NCBI GenBank assembly: GCA_020054095.1
Contig: JAGVMA010000045.1
Span: 1 to 39,715, forward strand
Direction: 5' to 3'
From: Bacteroidia bacterium
Lineage (GTDB): Bacteria; Bacteroidota; Bacteroidia; JADZBD01
DNA: 39,715 bases
Of this stretch, positions 9,065 to 18,489 are shown in pieces. The position numbers and the translations under genes were made by a program. Below the pieces are notes generated by a model. The model was not told the origin of the DNA, searched no databases, and saw only the letters and a list, made by a program, of their open reading frames with translations. Each line of letters starts with the position of its first letter. Positions within the stretch are counted from its first letter, which is position 1.

Positions 9065-10316
9065 TTATTTAATACATATATATATCGTAGCAGGACTAAT
9101 TTTTTCTTGCGGCACACCATCGCGTATAAGCCAGCAAAATATTGCCAACCAATACCGGAAAGAGGTATCACTTTTGCATCCAGACTTTATAACCTATCAT
9201 TCAGATGATAACACCACTAAGCTGTTTTATAAATTATTTTCGGATGAACTACTTTATACCAAAACTGGAACGAGTAATGAATTTACATGCACTGTGAAAA
9301 TTTCATACGTCCTTAAGCCTTCTTACGAGTCGAAAGAAATTGTTGACAGTGCAACGGTGATAGCTACCGATTCGTATGCCGAGCAGGTATCTAAAACAAT
9401 TTCGGGCAGCATTAATTTAAAATGTGCTGCCGGCAATAAATACTTGCTCGAAATTTGGGTGGTGGATGTAAAACGTAATCAGGAATACAGAGCACTAATA
9501 AACGTGGTGAAACAAAATAAAAACACGGCACAAAACTATTTGATAAAATCAGCATCGGGCGAAGTATCATTTAAAAATTATTTTAAATCATCAGAGTCTT
9601 TTTTGCTTAAAAACAATCAAAGCAAAACAAATTATTTTGTTCGATACTATAAGCGCGATTTTCCGCTTGCGCCACCACCATTTTCAATTTACAATCCTCA
9701 ACCATTTGAATACAAAGCCGATAGCGTTTTTACTCTATCTGCCGATTCGTTGAGAGAAATTGTATTCCCACAACTTGGATTTTATCACATTCAATTTGAT
9801 ACAAGTACAACCGATGGATTAACTATTTACCGTTTCGAAGATGCTTTTCCGAAAATAAAATCAGCAAATTATTTGCTCAAGCCATTGCGCTATCTTACTT
9901 CAAAATACGAGTATAATCAGCTGGATTCGTATTCAAATAAAAAAGCCGCAGTGGATAGTTTTTGGGTTTCGTGTGGTGGCAGTGTGGATAGAGCACGTGA
10001 ATTGATAAAAAAGTTTTATAACAGAATGGAGGATGCAAACGGCTATTTCAGTTCGTATGTGGAAGGTTGGCAAACCGACAGAGGGTTGATGTATTTAATT
10101 TATGGTCCGCCAAATATTATGTATCGCAATACTACTTCAGAAACTTGGGTTTATGGCGAAGAAAATAATGTTAACTCCATGCAGTTTATTTTTTACAAAG
10201 TAGATAATCCGTTCACAGATAACGATTTCCGATTGGACAGAAACCCTTCTTACAAAGATAGTTGGTACAGGGCTGTTGATTCTTGGCGCCAAGGCCGTAT
10301 TTTTATAGACAACTAA
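9051..10316 (+). CDS. GWxTD domain-containing lipoprotein
   Basis: A 421-aa exported protein with a lipobox (LIFSC, Cys near residue 20). The C-terminal third contains GWQTDRGLMYLIYGPPN, the motif that names the GWxTD domain, found in Bacteroidota and some other Gram-negative bacteria. It is followed by ETWVYGEE and a final DNDFRLDRNPSYKDSWY..VDSWRQGRIF. The middle is probably beta-rich and carries no motif I recognise. The function of the family is unknown. The gene overlaps rmuC by 14 bp, ATG 9054 is an equally good start, and rlmB follows after 1 nt. Confidence 0.88.
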   Translation: MMKSSYLIHIYIVAGLIFSCGTPSRISQQNIANQYRKEVSLLHPDFITYHSDDNTTKLFYKLFSDELLYTKTGTSNEFTCTVKISYVLKPSYESKEIVDSATVIATDSYAEQVSKTISGSINLKCAAGNKYLLEIWVVDVKRNQEYRALINVVKQNKNTAQNYLIKSASGEVSFKNYFKSSESFLLKNNQSKTNYFVRYYKRDFPLAPPPFSIYNPQPFEYKADSVFTLSADSLREIVFPQLGFYHIQFDTSTTDGLTIYRFEDAFPKIKSANYLLKPLRYLTSKYEYNQLDSYSNKKAAVDSFWVSCGGSVDRARELIKKFYNRMEDANGYFSSYVEGWQTDRGLMYLIYGPPNIMYRNTTSETWVYGEENNVNSMQFIFYKVDNPFTDNDFRLDRNPSYKDSWYRAVDSWRQGRIFIDN

Positions 10317-10317
10317 A

Positions 10318-11073
10318 ATGGAGCAACGCGAAAAGCAAACATATATTTTTGGCACCCGTGCCATAATTGAGGCAGTTGCATCGGGTAAGGAACTTGATAA
10401 AGTTTTTATTCAGGATGGATTAAAAAACGATTTGTTTAAAGAATTGATAAGTACACTCACTAAATCGCAAACGCCATATCAATTTGTTCCAGGCCAAAAA
10501 ATAAGCCGAATGGTGGCAGGTAAAAATCACCAAGGTGCGCTTGCTGTTATGTCTAATGTAACATATCAGCGGATCGAAAATATTTTACCATTAATTTTTG
10601 AGCGAGGCGAAACTCCATTGCTTTTAATGTTAGATAGAATTACGGACGTTAGAAATTTTGGTGCAATAGCACGCACAGCCGAATGTTGTGGAGCGCATGC
10701 AATTATTATTCCTGCCAGAGGTTCAGCGCTTATAACTGCCGATGCCGTTAAAACTTCAGCAGGTGCATTGCACACTATTCCTGTTTGTCGAGAACAAAAT
10801 TTGAAACAAACAATAGAATACTTGCAAGAAAGTGGTGTGCAAGTTATTGGCTGCACCGAAAAAGCGGACGAATACATTTATAAGCCCGATTTTAATTTAC
10901 CAACCACAATTATTATGGGCTCGGAAGAAGATGGAATTTCAGGCGAATATTTAAAGCGCTGCGATGCGATGGTGAAAATTCCAATGAGTGGCAGTATTGC
11001 CTCGTTAAATGTTTCTGTTTCGGCAGGAGTAGTGCTTTATGAAGTGATAAGGCAACGCATTAATCAAAAATGA
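10318..11073 (+). CDS. rlmB: 23S rRNA (guanosine-2'-O)-methyltransferase RlmB (SpoU/TrmH family)
   Basis: A 251-aa SPOUT methyltransferase that should 2'-O-methylate G2251 (E. coli numbering) in the peptidyl-transferase P loop using SAM. Residues 1-80 are the substrate-binding domain (YIFGTRAIIEA at the start). The catalytic domain shows motif 1 DRITDVRNFGAIARTAECCGA, motif 2 TTIIMGSEEDGIS and motif 3 IPMSGSIASLNVSVSAGVV, the SAM-binding knot. Other SpoU members with 2'-O-Rib activity are possible, but the N-terminal domain favours RlmB. It shares ATGA (11070-11073) with the next gene. Confidence 0.9.
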   Translation: MEQREKQTYIFGTRAIIEAVASGKELDKVFIQDGLKNDLFKELISTLTKSQTPYQFVPGQKISRMVAGKNHQGALAVMSNVTYQRIENILPLIFERGETPLLLMLDRITDVRNFGAIARTAECCGAHAIIIPARGSALITADAVKTSAGALHTIPVCREQNLKQTIEYLQESGVQVIGCTEKADEYIYKPDFNLPTTIIMGSEEDGISGEYLKRCDAMVKIPMSGSIASLNVSVSAGVVLYEVIRQRINQK

Positions 11074-12467
11074 TTCGTAATTACATACCACTCGTTTTAA
11101 TCATTGCAATTAGTTTTTTTTCTCGCCTGCCATTTTTAAATAACACCTATGGTGCCGAAGAAGATTCTTACGGATTTGTTTTGTCCGTTTGGCAAACTTA
11201 TGAAACCGGTGTTTACGAAACATCTCGCTTGCCGGGTCATCCCGTTCACGAATTTTTTTTTCAGTTGTTACCTTACGCGGGTTGTTTTTGGTTTAATTTT
11301 TTTAGCACCGTAATGAGTTTAGTTGCAATTGCAGCATTTTATTTTATTTACAAAGAGCTAAAACTAAAGCAGTCATTTATTGCAACCCTTGCATTTTCAC
11401 TCACACCTGTTTTTTTTATCAGCAGCACTTATACTATTGATTTTGTGTGGGCACTTGCATTTATATTACTCTCGTTTCTTTTTTTATTGAAAGAAAAATA
11501 TTTTGCTTGCGCATTTCTTTTGGCTTTAGCTACCGGCTGCCGCATTACAAGCGCGGCTGTGTTATTGCCATTTTTGATATTTGTTTTCCAAGCTAATACA
11601 CCGCACAAATTTAAAACATACGCTAAACTTGTTTTTACCTTTTTCGTTTTTACACTTTTGTTTTATATACCAGTTATTAAAGTTTATGGAATAGAATTCT
11701 TTACTTACTACGATCAATTTCCATACCCACCAATAACAAAACTAATTTACAAAATGACTGTTGGTGTATTTGGAGCAATTGGTTGTGTTACAATATTTGT
11801 TTTTTCTGTTTTACTTTTCATAAAACACAAACAACATGTTGTGACAATTATTAAGCAGAGCAAAATTCTTTTTGTATTCATCGCTGCAATTCTACTTCTA
11901 TTTTTTATCGCCTATGTTCGATTGCCACAAAAATCGGGATACATGCTTCCTATTGTTCCTTTTTTGATAATGGCATTTGCTAAGCTATTACCTGAAAATA
12001 GTTTTCGTTTTTTTTGTGTGGGGATAATGCTGTCGTTATTTTTTTTCGGAGTGAATATAACTGACAGTAAACGCGGAACCGAGTACACCTCATTCGCAAT
12101 TAAATTTACCGTTTCCGGACAAGAAATTTTTATTGACCCCATATCAGGACCAATCCTTAACGATTGTCTTAAGAGAAGACAAAAAGATAAATTTGTGGAT
12201 AGTGTAATAAATGAAATTGAAAATTTTGAAGCGAATTGTACAGTAATAAGTGGTTGGTGGTATAATCAAATTTTGGTTCGTTTACATGAAATAGGAAAAG
12301 ATGAAATGAAAACAAAATTTGTTTTTTACATAAGTGAAAATGCAATGCGTGAAAAACTTAAATCAGGTGAACTGCTCTTTTTACCAGAACAGGCATTGTA
12401 CAACGATTTATATTCGGGAATTAAAACAACTAATAAATTAGCATTACCATTATTTGATGAACAATAA
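11070..12467 (+). CDS. polytopic membrane protein, GT-C type glycosyltransferase candidate
   Basis: A 465-aa protein with about ten TM segments and a soluble C-terminal tail. It has the topology of GT-C glycosyltransferases: TM1 followed by an outward loop carrying acidic residues (RLPFLNNTYGAEEDSYGF, with EED where GT-C enzymes keep catalytic acids), then PLPGH-like SRLPGHPVHEFFFQLLPYAGCF. GT-C enzymes use lipid-linked sugars outside the membrane. It overlaps rlmB by 4 bp and the next GT gene by 11 bp. Sequence conservation to PMT/GT39 is weaker than in the downstream gene. Donor and acceptor cannot be predicted. Confidence 0.62.
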   Translation: MIRNYIPLVLIIAISFFSRLPFLNNTYGAEEDSYGFVLSVWQTYETGVYETSRLPGHPVHEFFFQLLPYAGCFWFNFFSTVMSLVAIAAFYFIYKELKLKQSFIATLAFSLTPVFFISSTYTIDFVWALAFILLSFLFLLKEKYFACAFLLALATGCRITSAAVLLPFLIFVFQANTPHKFKTYAKLVFTFFVFTLLFYIPVIKVYGIEFFTYYDQFPYPPITKLIYKMTVGVFGAIGCVTIFVFSVLLFIKHKQHVVTIIKQSKILFVFIAAILLLFFIAYVRLPQKSGYMLPIVPFLIMAFAKLLPENSFRFFCVGIMLSLFFFGVNITDSKRGTEYTSFAIKFTVSGQEIFIDPISGPILNDCLKRRQKDKFVDSVINEIENFEANCTVISGWWYNQILVRLHEIGKDEMKTKFVFYISENAMREKLKSGELLFLPEQALYNDLYSGIKTTNKLALPLFDEQ

Positions 12468-14364
12468 AAATCATATTTATTTTTTGGTTTTTGTCATAGC
12501 ACTTGCAGCGCTAATGCGACTTTATAATTTTAGCAGTTGGTCGTTATCTAATGATGAATTAAGTGCAGTTATACGATTGCAAGCAACTACTTTTACTCAA
12601 TTGATTGAAGAAGGAGTTAAGCCCGATTTTCACCCGGCAGGTGTGCAGATTTTTTTGTATTACTGGTGTAAGGTTGTGGGTAATTCGCCATTTGCATTGC
12701 GCTTACCATTTGTGTTGGCGGGCATATTTTCTGTTTTTTTTTTCTACCTAATTGCAAAAATATGGTTCAACAAATCGGCTGCAATTTTATCTTCTTTAGT
12801 TTTTGGTTTTTTACAATTTACAATTCTTTATAGTCAGCTTGCGCGACCTTACAGCGTTGGTTTATTCTTTTCGCTGATTATGGTTTTTGGTTTGACTCAA
12901 TTATTGTTCAACGAATCACAAAAGAAACGGTTGAACTATTCTTTTCTATTTGGAACTGGAATAATTGGCTGCATGTACACACACTATTTTTCTTTTCTAT
13001 TCGCAATTGTTGTTGGTATTACGGGTTTATTTTTCATCCGAAAAGAAAATTTTTGGCATTACCTAATTGCATCAGCTACAGCAGTGATTTTGTTTTTACC
13101 GCACTTGCAGATTACACTTTTGCAATTTGGCAGAGGCGGTGTAGGTTCCTGGCTCGGCAAGCCCGAGAGCGACTACTTGGGTCAATTTTTGTTTTACTCA
13201 TTTAACGAATCGTTGTTGTTGATTACCGCCTTGTGTTTTTCTTTTACTATTAGTTATTTGTTTAATAGAACCAATTGGCAAAAAAACAAATTCAGGATAA
13301 TTTCGCTTGTGTGGTTTTTCGCACCATTTTTCATTGGCTACTATTATTCCATTTATGTTAATCCGGTATTGCAATATTCTATTTTAATATTCTCATTTCC
13401 GTTTTTACTGCTTTTCGTTTTTTCTTACATCAATGAAAATCAAACTGCACTAAACCTTATGCTTTTTGTTCCGCTTGCCATAATTGGTTTTTGCAGTACT
13501 GCATTTGGCTTTAATTATTATAATAAACAACAGTTTGGAGTTTTTAAACAGTTAGCAGAAAAAAATATTGAGTGGGAAGGCAAATACGGAAGCGAAAATG
13601 TGAACACTGCTTATAATTTAATTGCGTGGCAATATGTTGATTATTATTTTGCAAAAGAAAACTACAAAGCAGGCTATTGTTTTCTCAGAGGTGATGATAC
13701 AATCAGCAAACACACACTTATTCAACATGTAAGCAAATCAAATGGCGATTATTTTGTTTTCGGATGGTCGAATGTTTATACGCCCGATGAGTTTTTCTCA
13801 ATTATTCTTGATAAATACGATGAAGTGATGGAGCATAATCAATACTTTAATTCTGCTGTTACATTGTTTAAGAAAACTAATAAACCCAATAGTGCGAAAT
13901 ACAATTTATACTTAAATGAATCGTTCGATAATTTTAATGGAAAATTCTTTGATGCCGACACATCACGTTTTACTGACACTGTAATCACTTCGTTGTGTAT
14001 AAACGAAAATGAAGACTTTGCTTGTGAGTATAAAACCACTATTGCAAATTTATTTCCTGATGGCAACGAGTTGGTAAATATCGAACTCGATTACTCTACA
14101 GTTTCATTCCCACAATTTCAGTTAGTTTTTGAAATACTCAGAGCTGGTAAGCAAATTAATTGGAGTTCAGGACTTAGTTCACATTTTCCGACCGATGAAC
14201 AAAACAATGGCACACTATTTTACTCTAAACGAAAACCAACCGGTGCGCTTCCATCCGATGAAGTAAAAATTTATATTTGGAATCTGAAAAAACAAAACAT
14301 TACAATTGATAACATTCTTATTTTTGGATTTAAGCAGACCAATCAACTAATAAATAAACAATGA
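12457..14364 (+). CDS. GT39/PMT-like membrane glycosyltransferase
   Basis: A 635-aa protein from ATG 12457; an in-frame TTG 3 nt upstream is less likely. TM1 (about residues 6-24) is followed by SLSNDELSAVIRL, the acidic first loop that carries the catalytic Asp in ArnT/PMT proteins, then KPDFHPAGVQIFLYYWCKVVGNSPFALRLP, the HPP/RLP region typical of GT39. About ten TMs reach to roughly residue 350, then an extended soluble C-terminal domain of about 280 residues that is probably periplasmic. It overlaps the preceding GT-C gene by 11 bp and the next lipoprotein gene by 4 bp (ATGA). The pair probably modifies an envelope polymer or protein; the substrate is unknown. Confidence 0.78.
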   Translation: MNNKNHIYFLVFVIALAALMRLYNFSSWSLSNDELSAVIRLQATTFTQLIEEGVKPDFHPAGVQIFLYYWCKVVGNSPFALRLPFVLAGIFSVFFFYLIAKIWFNKSAAILSSLVFGFLQFTILYSQLARPYSVGLFFSLIMVFGLTQLLFNESQKKRLNYSFLFGTGIIGCMYTHYFSFLFAIVVGITGLFFIRKENFWHYLIASATAVILFLPHLQITLLQFGRGGVGSWLGKPESDYLGQFLFYSFNESLLLITALCFSFTISYLFNRTNWQKNKFRIISLVWFFAPFFIGYYYSIYVNPVLQYSILIFSFPFLLLFVFSYINENQTALNLMLFVPLAIIGFCSTAFGFNYYNKQQFGVFKQLAEKNIEWEGKYGSENVNTAYNLIAWQYVDYYFAKENYKAGYCFLRGDDTISKHTLIQHVSKSNGDYFVFGWSNVYTPDEFFSIILDKYDEVMEHNQYFNSAVTLFKKTNKPNSAKYNLYLNESFDNFNGKFFDADTSRFTDTVITSLCINENEDFACEYKTTIANLFPDGNELVNIELDYSTVSFPQFQLVFEILRAGKQINWSSGLSSHFPTDEQNNGTLFYSKRKPTGALPSDEVKIYIWNLKKQNITIDNILIFGFKQTNQLINKQ

Positions 14365-14831
14365 ATTTCAGGAAAATAGTATTTGTTTCACTTTCGGCTT
14401 TTCTTCTTTTCGCATGTGGCAGCGATAAAGCGCCATCAATGGATGATTTTTCGTGGTTAATTGGTAAATGGATTGGCAAATCGTCTGACAACACCGTTTT
14501 TCACGAGCGATGGTATTCCGAAAGCGAAAAAATCATGATTGGTATTGGCCGTGCAACAGTGGGAACTGATACCATTTTTGCTGAGACTTTGAAAATTGAA
14601 AAAATTGAAAATTCTTTTTATTACATCGCTACTGTGCCTGCAAACGATGGCCCTGTTTTATTTAAAGCAATTGAGATGGTTGATGGAAAATTAATTTTTG
14701 AAAACAAAGAGCATGATTTTCCGCAAGTAATAAAATATGAGATGGAAGAAAATGTATTGCATGTTACATTAGAGGGAAAACACGAAGGGCAAAATGCGCG
14801 TGAAGAAATTTACTATCAGCGCACAAAATAA
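14361..14831 (+). CDS. DUF6265-like lipoprotein
   Basis: A 156-aa lipoprotein (lipobox LLFAC, Cys near residue 20). The mature part has FSWLIGKWIGKSSDNTVFHERW near the start and ENKEHDFPQVIKYE near residues 112-125, both hallmarks of the DUF6265 beta-barrel family (lipocalin-like). No catalytic residue is evident and ligand binding is only a guess. It is the last gene of the rmuC-rlmB-GT run and ends 1 nt before the convergent pheT stop, with no separate terminator visible. Confidence 0.72.
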   Translation: MNFRKIVFVSLSAFLLFACGSDKAPSMDDFSWLIGKWIGKSSDNTVFHERWYSESEKIMIGIGRATVGTDTIFAETLKIEKIENSFYYIATVPANDGPVLFKAIEMVDGKLIFENKEHDFPQVIKYEMEENVLHVTLEGKHEGQNAREEIYYQRTK

Positions 14832-14832
14832 T

Positions 14833-17262
14833 TTATTGTCTAATTATCGCGCCTGTTTTTTCGCTGAGCGATTTTGAAATACGCTCCATTGCGCTTTCAA
14901 TTTGTTTGTCGGTAAGTGTTGCAGTTTCGTCTTGCAAAATAAAACTCATTGCATACGACTTTTTACTGCCTTCAATTTTATCGCCTTCATACACATCAAA
15001 AAGATTTACAGTTTTCAAAATCTTTTTTTCTGCTTGGTATGCAACTTGTTCCAATTGGTCGTAGTTCACAGCTTTGTCCACTAGTAGCGCAAGGTCTCTG
15101 CGTACTTCCGGAAACTTGCCTATTTCTTTGTAAATAGTTTGCTTGGTTTTTAAGAGTTGCAAAATTGTAGTCCAGTTTATTTCTGCAGCAAAAACATCGT
15201 TTTTAATATCGAATTGCTTGGTGGTTTTTTTATTCGCTTTGCCAAGCACGGCTATTGTTTTTTTGTTCACACTAATTTCTGATGCTTGAGAGAAAAGCGG
15301 ATGCGAAATGGAATTCTGCTTTAAGTTTGAAAACCCTAAATTAGTAAGTACTAATTGCAATACAGATTTTAGGTAATAAAAATCTGCATTTGCTGTTTTT
15401 TGATGCCATATTTCGGTATTCAAATTTCCGGTGCAAAGCAGCGATAACTTTTTCTCTTCGATGTATTTTATTTTTTCGGCCGCTGCCACTTGCAAATATG
15501 TTGTCCCGAATTCAAATAATTTCAGGTCGCTGTTTTTTCTATTTTGATTGTAGGCAATAACTTCCAAGCCCGAGAATAACAAATTTTGTCGCATCACATT
15601 TAAATCGTTGCTAAGCGGATTAAGAAGTTTTACACTGCTGCCATTGTCATAATAGGCGGCTTTTGTAAGTGAGTTGCAAAATATTTCGTAAAAACCATTG
15701 GCTGCTAAACTTCCCGAAATTTTTTTACGTTCGTAATCAGCATCAGGTTTGGCGGAGTAGGAAAGGGATGAATGGAGTTTATCCGGAAACTCAATATTGT
15801 TGTATCCGTACACGCGCAAAATTTCTTCTATTACATCTGCTTCGCGCTGCACATCTACTTTAAATGGTGGCACGGCAAGTAACAGTGCATCATTGCCTTC
15901 GTTCACTATTTCTATTTCGAGTGAGCGCAAAATATTTTTTATTATTTCGTGGTCAATTTTTTTGCCAATTAATGCATCGCAATTTGCAAATGATAGCGGA
16001 ACTTTAAACGGTTCAATTTTAGTCGGATAAACATCAATAATCTCCGAAACAATTTCGCCCCCTGCCACTTCAATTATTAATTGTGCAGCGCGTTTTAATG
16101 CTGTTACAGTTATATTTGGGTCGGTGCCGCGCTCAAACCTGAACGAAGCATCAGTTTTAAGTGCATGGTGTTTTGCTGTTTTTCTTACATGCACCGCATC
16201 AAAATAGGCGCTCTCTAAAAATATACTTGTGGTGCTATCAGAAACTCCGGAATTTATTCCGCCAAAAACACCAGCTATACATAAACCTACGTTTTCATCG
16301 CAAATCATTAAATCGTTTTCGGTGAGCGTGCGTTCAATTTCATCTAATGTTTTAAATTTTGTTCCGGTCGGTAATTTTTTTACGATAATTTTTTTACCTG
16401 CAATTTTGTTTGCATCAAATGCGTGCAGCGGTTGCCCCATTTCGTGCAAAACATAATTAGTTATGTCCACTATATTATTTATGCAGCGTACGCCTATTGC
16501 TTCTAATCGTTTTTTTAGCCAATCGGGTGATGCGCTCACTTTTATATTGCTTATTGTAATACCTGAATATCTTGGGCAAGCAATTGCATCAGCCACCTCC
16601 ACTGCAATTGCGTTTGCTGATTGTGCAGTGGCATTTAGTTTAGTATCAGGTATTGTTATTTTGCAATCGCTGTTTTTGTTTTTACAATTGATAACGGCAG
16701 CTAAGTCGCGGGCAATGCCAATATGCGAAGCTGCATCGGCACGGTTAGGAGTTAGACCTATTTCAAAAACATAATCATCTCCCAATTTAAAATATTCGCT
16801 GGCATTAGTGCCTATTTCGGCATTGTTATCTAAAATCAATATTCCATCGTGCGATGTGCCGAGACCAATTTCATCTTCTGCACAAATCATTCCTTCTGAT
16901 ATTGCACCCCTGATTTTTGATTTTTTTATTTCGAACGGTTCACCTGTAGTTGGGTAAAGTTTAGTGCCAATCTTAGCCACCGCCACTTTTTGTCCGGCAG
17001 CTACATTGGCAGCACCACACACAATATTTAAAATAGTATTGTTGCCGATATCTACAGTGGTAACGCTAAGCCTATCAGCATCGGGGTGCTTTTCTTTTGT
17101 TTTTACTTCACCTATTACTATTCCCTCTAAGCCGCCTTTTATTGATTGATGCTTTTCAATGCTTTCCACCTCCAAGCCACAATCCGTCAGCATTTCTGCA
17201 AGCTCTTCAGGCGTGTTAGTAATTGCGATATATGATTTTAACCAACTGTATGAAATCTTCAT
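14833..17262 (-). CDS. pheT: phenylalanyl-tRNA synthetase beta subunit
   Basis: An 809-aa protein starting MKISYSWLKSYIAI, the conserved PheT start. In order it has an N-terminal domain, an EMAP/tRNA-binding OB fold (IVIGEVKTKEKHPDADRLSVTTVDIGN), the B3/B4 editing domain, B5 (KIDHEIIKNILRSLEIEI), the catalytic-like core (VDVQREADVIEEILRVYGYNNI) and the C-terminal anticodon-binding FDX-ACB domain (KFPEVRRDLALLVDKAVNYDQL). Together with PheS (not in this window) it charges tRNA-Phe. An in-frame ATG at 17295 is rejected because a TATTTTTG promoter element sits between it and ATG 17262. Confidence 0.97.
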   Translation of the reverse strand: MKISYSWLKSYIAITNTPEELAEMLTDCGLEVESIEKHQSIKGGLEGIVIGEVKTKEKHPDADRLSVTTVDIGNNTILNIVCGAANVAAGQKVAVAKIGTKLYPTTGEPFEIKKSKIRGAISEGMICAEDEIGLGTSHDGILILDNNAEIGTNASEYFKLGDDYVFEIGLTPNRADAASHIGIARDLAAVINCKNKNSDCKITIPDTKLNATAQSANAIAVEVADAIACPRYSGITISNIKVSASPDWLKKRLEAIGVRCINNIVDITNYVLHEMGQPLHAFDANKIAGKKIIVKKLPTGTKFKTLDEIERTLTENDLMICDENVGLCIAGVFGGINSGVSDSTTSIFLESAYFDAVHVRKTAKHHALKTDASFRFERGTDPNITVTALKRAAQLIIEVAGGEIVSEIIDVYPTKIEPFKVPLSFANCDALIGKKIDHEIIKNILRSLEIEIVNEGNDALLLAVPPFKVDVQREADVIEEILRVYGYNNIEFPDKLHSSLSYSAKPDADYERKKISGSLAANGFYEIFCNSLTKAAYYDNGSSVKLLNPLSNDLNVMRQNLLFSGLEVIAYNQNRKNSDLKLFEFGTTYLQVAAAEKIKYIEEKKLSLLCTGNLNTEIWHQKTANADFYYLKSVLQLVLTNLGFSNLKQNSISHPLFSQASEISVNKKTIAVLGKANKKTTKQFDIKNDVFAAEINWTTILQLLKTKQTIYKEIGKFPEVRRDLALLVDKAVNYDQLEQVAYQAEKKILKTVNLFDVYEGDKIEGSKKSYAMSFILQDETATLTDKQIESAMERISKSLSEKTGAIIRQ

Positions 17263-17281
17263 CTTTTTAAAATAAGAATGC

Positions 17282-17289
17282 CAAAAATA
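17282..17289 (-). promoter_or_regulatory. -7 promoter element (TATTTTTG) of pheT
   Basis: On the minus strand TATTTTTG matches TAnnTTTG and lies 19 nt before ATG 17262. A weak TTTA occurs near the expected -33 position. This element decides against the longer pheT start. Confidence 0.5.
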
Positions 17290-17417
17290 AGGCATTTATT
17301 TTAACTGTAAATTATTACTTTAATCATACAATATTTGAATTATAAGTCCGTTTAAAGCAAGCGAGACGTGTAATTAGCCGAATTTAGTTTTGTCCTATGT
17401 GGTTAGCTTAATTTTCC

Positions 17418-17425
17418 TACTTTTG
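17418..17425 (+). promoter_or_regulatory. -7 promoter element (TACTTTTG) of the Wzz/ligase cluster
   Basis: TACTTTTG matches TAnnTTTG and lies 16 nt before ATG 17442. The nearest TTTG upstream (17389-17392) is 25 bp away, more than the usual 19-21, so the -33 box is doubtful. Confidence 0.48.
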
Positions 17426-17441
17426 CCCCGAATTTTTAGAA

Positions 17442-18476
17442 ATGAGCCCTGAACCTAAAATAGATAAAACGAAAGAAGAAACCTCTTTTGACTCTACACA
17501 TATATTACTTTTCATTTACAAATGGCGCAAACCCATACTCGCCATTACTGTTTTAGCTGCTGTTACATCCATCGTTATTTCTTTGCTGATTCCTAATAGA
17601 TACAAATCAACGGTGATATTATTTCCTACCACTACGAGCTCTATTTCAAAAGCACTTTTGAGTGATAACCCGGGTGTGAAAAACGACATTTTACAGTTTG
17701 GTGAAGAAGAAGAAGCAGAGCAGATGATACAGATATTAAATTCGGATGATATTAGAACAAGAATATCTGCCAAGTATCATTTAATGAGCCATTATGATAT
17801 TGACAGTACAAGCGATATAGCCAAAACTTTATTGATGAAACAATACGAAAGCAGTGTGGCAGTTCATCGCACAGAGTATATGTCGGTGCAGGTAGATGTT
17901 ACAGACGAGAGTCCGCAATTTGCTGCAAACATTGCTAATGATATTGCTGCTTATTATGATTCTACAAAGCAGCGTATTCGTAAAGAGCGTGCCATGCAAG
18001 GGTTAAAAATCGTGGAACGCACTTATCGCAACTTAGAAAAAGAAGTGATGCAAATGCAGGATTCATTAAACAAATTGATGAAACTTGGTGTTAACGATTA
18101 TGAGTCGCAATCAGAAAGATTAAACGAGTACATAAACAAAGCAATATTAGAAGGCAAAACAGCCGCTGTGAAAACGCTGCAAGATCAACTTAAAATTATC
18201 TCTACTTATGGCGAAGCATACATGTCTTTGCGCGACAATTTAGAGTTTCAGCGAAAAAACTTAAGCGAAGTGAAAGCTAAGTATGAAGAGGCAAAGGTAG
18301 ATGCGGAACAAAATTTACCTGATAAATTCGTAGTTAACTCTGCCTTTCCGGCCGAGAAAAAATCTTACCCTGTGAGGTGGCTCATTGTTTTAAGTTCCAC
18401 AGTGTCGGCTTTTTTATTAGGTATTTTGTTTTTAATAGTTTTCGAGAATTTCAAAAAAATAAAATCTAACTTGTAG
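17442..18476 (+). CDS. Wzz/GumC-type polysaccharide chain-length determinant (first copy)
   Basis: A 344-aa inner-membrane protein with an N-terminal TM at about residues 33-51 (PILAITVLAAVTSIVISLLIP), a periplasmic region with a coiled coil at about 185-285, and a C-terminal TM at about 312-335 preceded by FPAEKKSYPVRW, the Pro-rich Wzz signature. The two-TM PCP architecture sets chain length of O-antigen or exopolysaccharide. There is no cytoplasmic tyrosine kinase domain. The second copy follows after 13 nt and a ligase/polymerase gene comes after it. Confidence 0.85.
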   Translation: MSPEPKIDKTKEETSFDSTHILLFIYKWRKPILAITVLAAVTSIVISLLIPNRYKSTVILFPTTTSSISKALLSDNPGVKNDILQFGEEEEAEQMIQILNSDDIRTRISAKYHLMSHYDIDSTSDIAKTLLMKQYESSVAVHRTEYMSVQVDVTDESPQFAANIANDIAAYYDSTKQRIRKERAMQGLKIVERTYRNLEKEVMQMQDSLNKLMKLGVNDYESQSERLNEYINKAILEGKTAAVKTLQDQLKIISTYGEAYMSLRDNLEFQRKNLSEVKAKYEEAKVDAEQNLPDKFVVNSAFPAEKKSYPVRWLIVLSSTVSAFLLGILFLIVFENFKKIKSNL

Positions 18477-18489
18477 CAATGAAATAGGA

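Noticed and set aside
17263-17295. Longer pheT start at ATG 17295
   Set aside because: A -7 promoter element lies between the two ATGs and the conserved PheT N-terminus begins at 17262.
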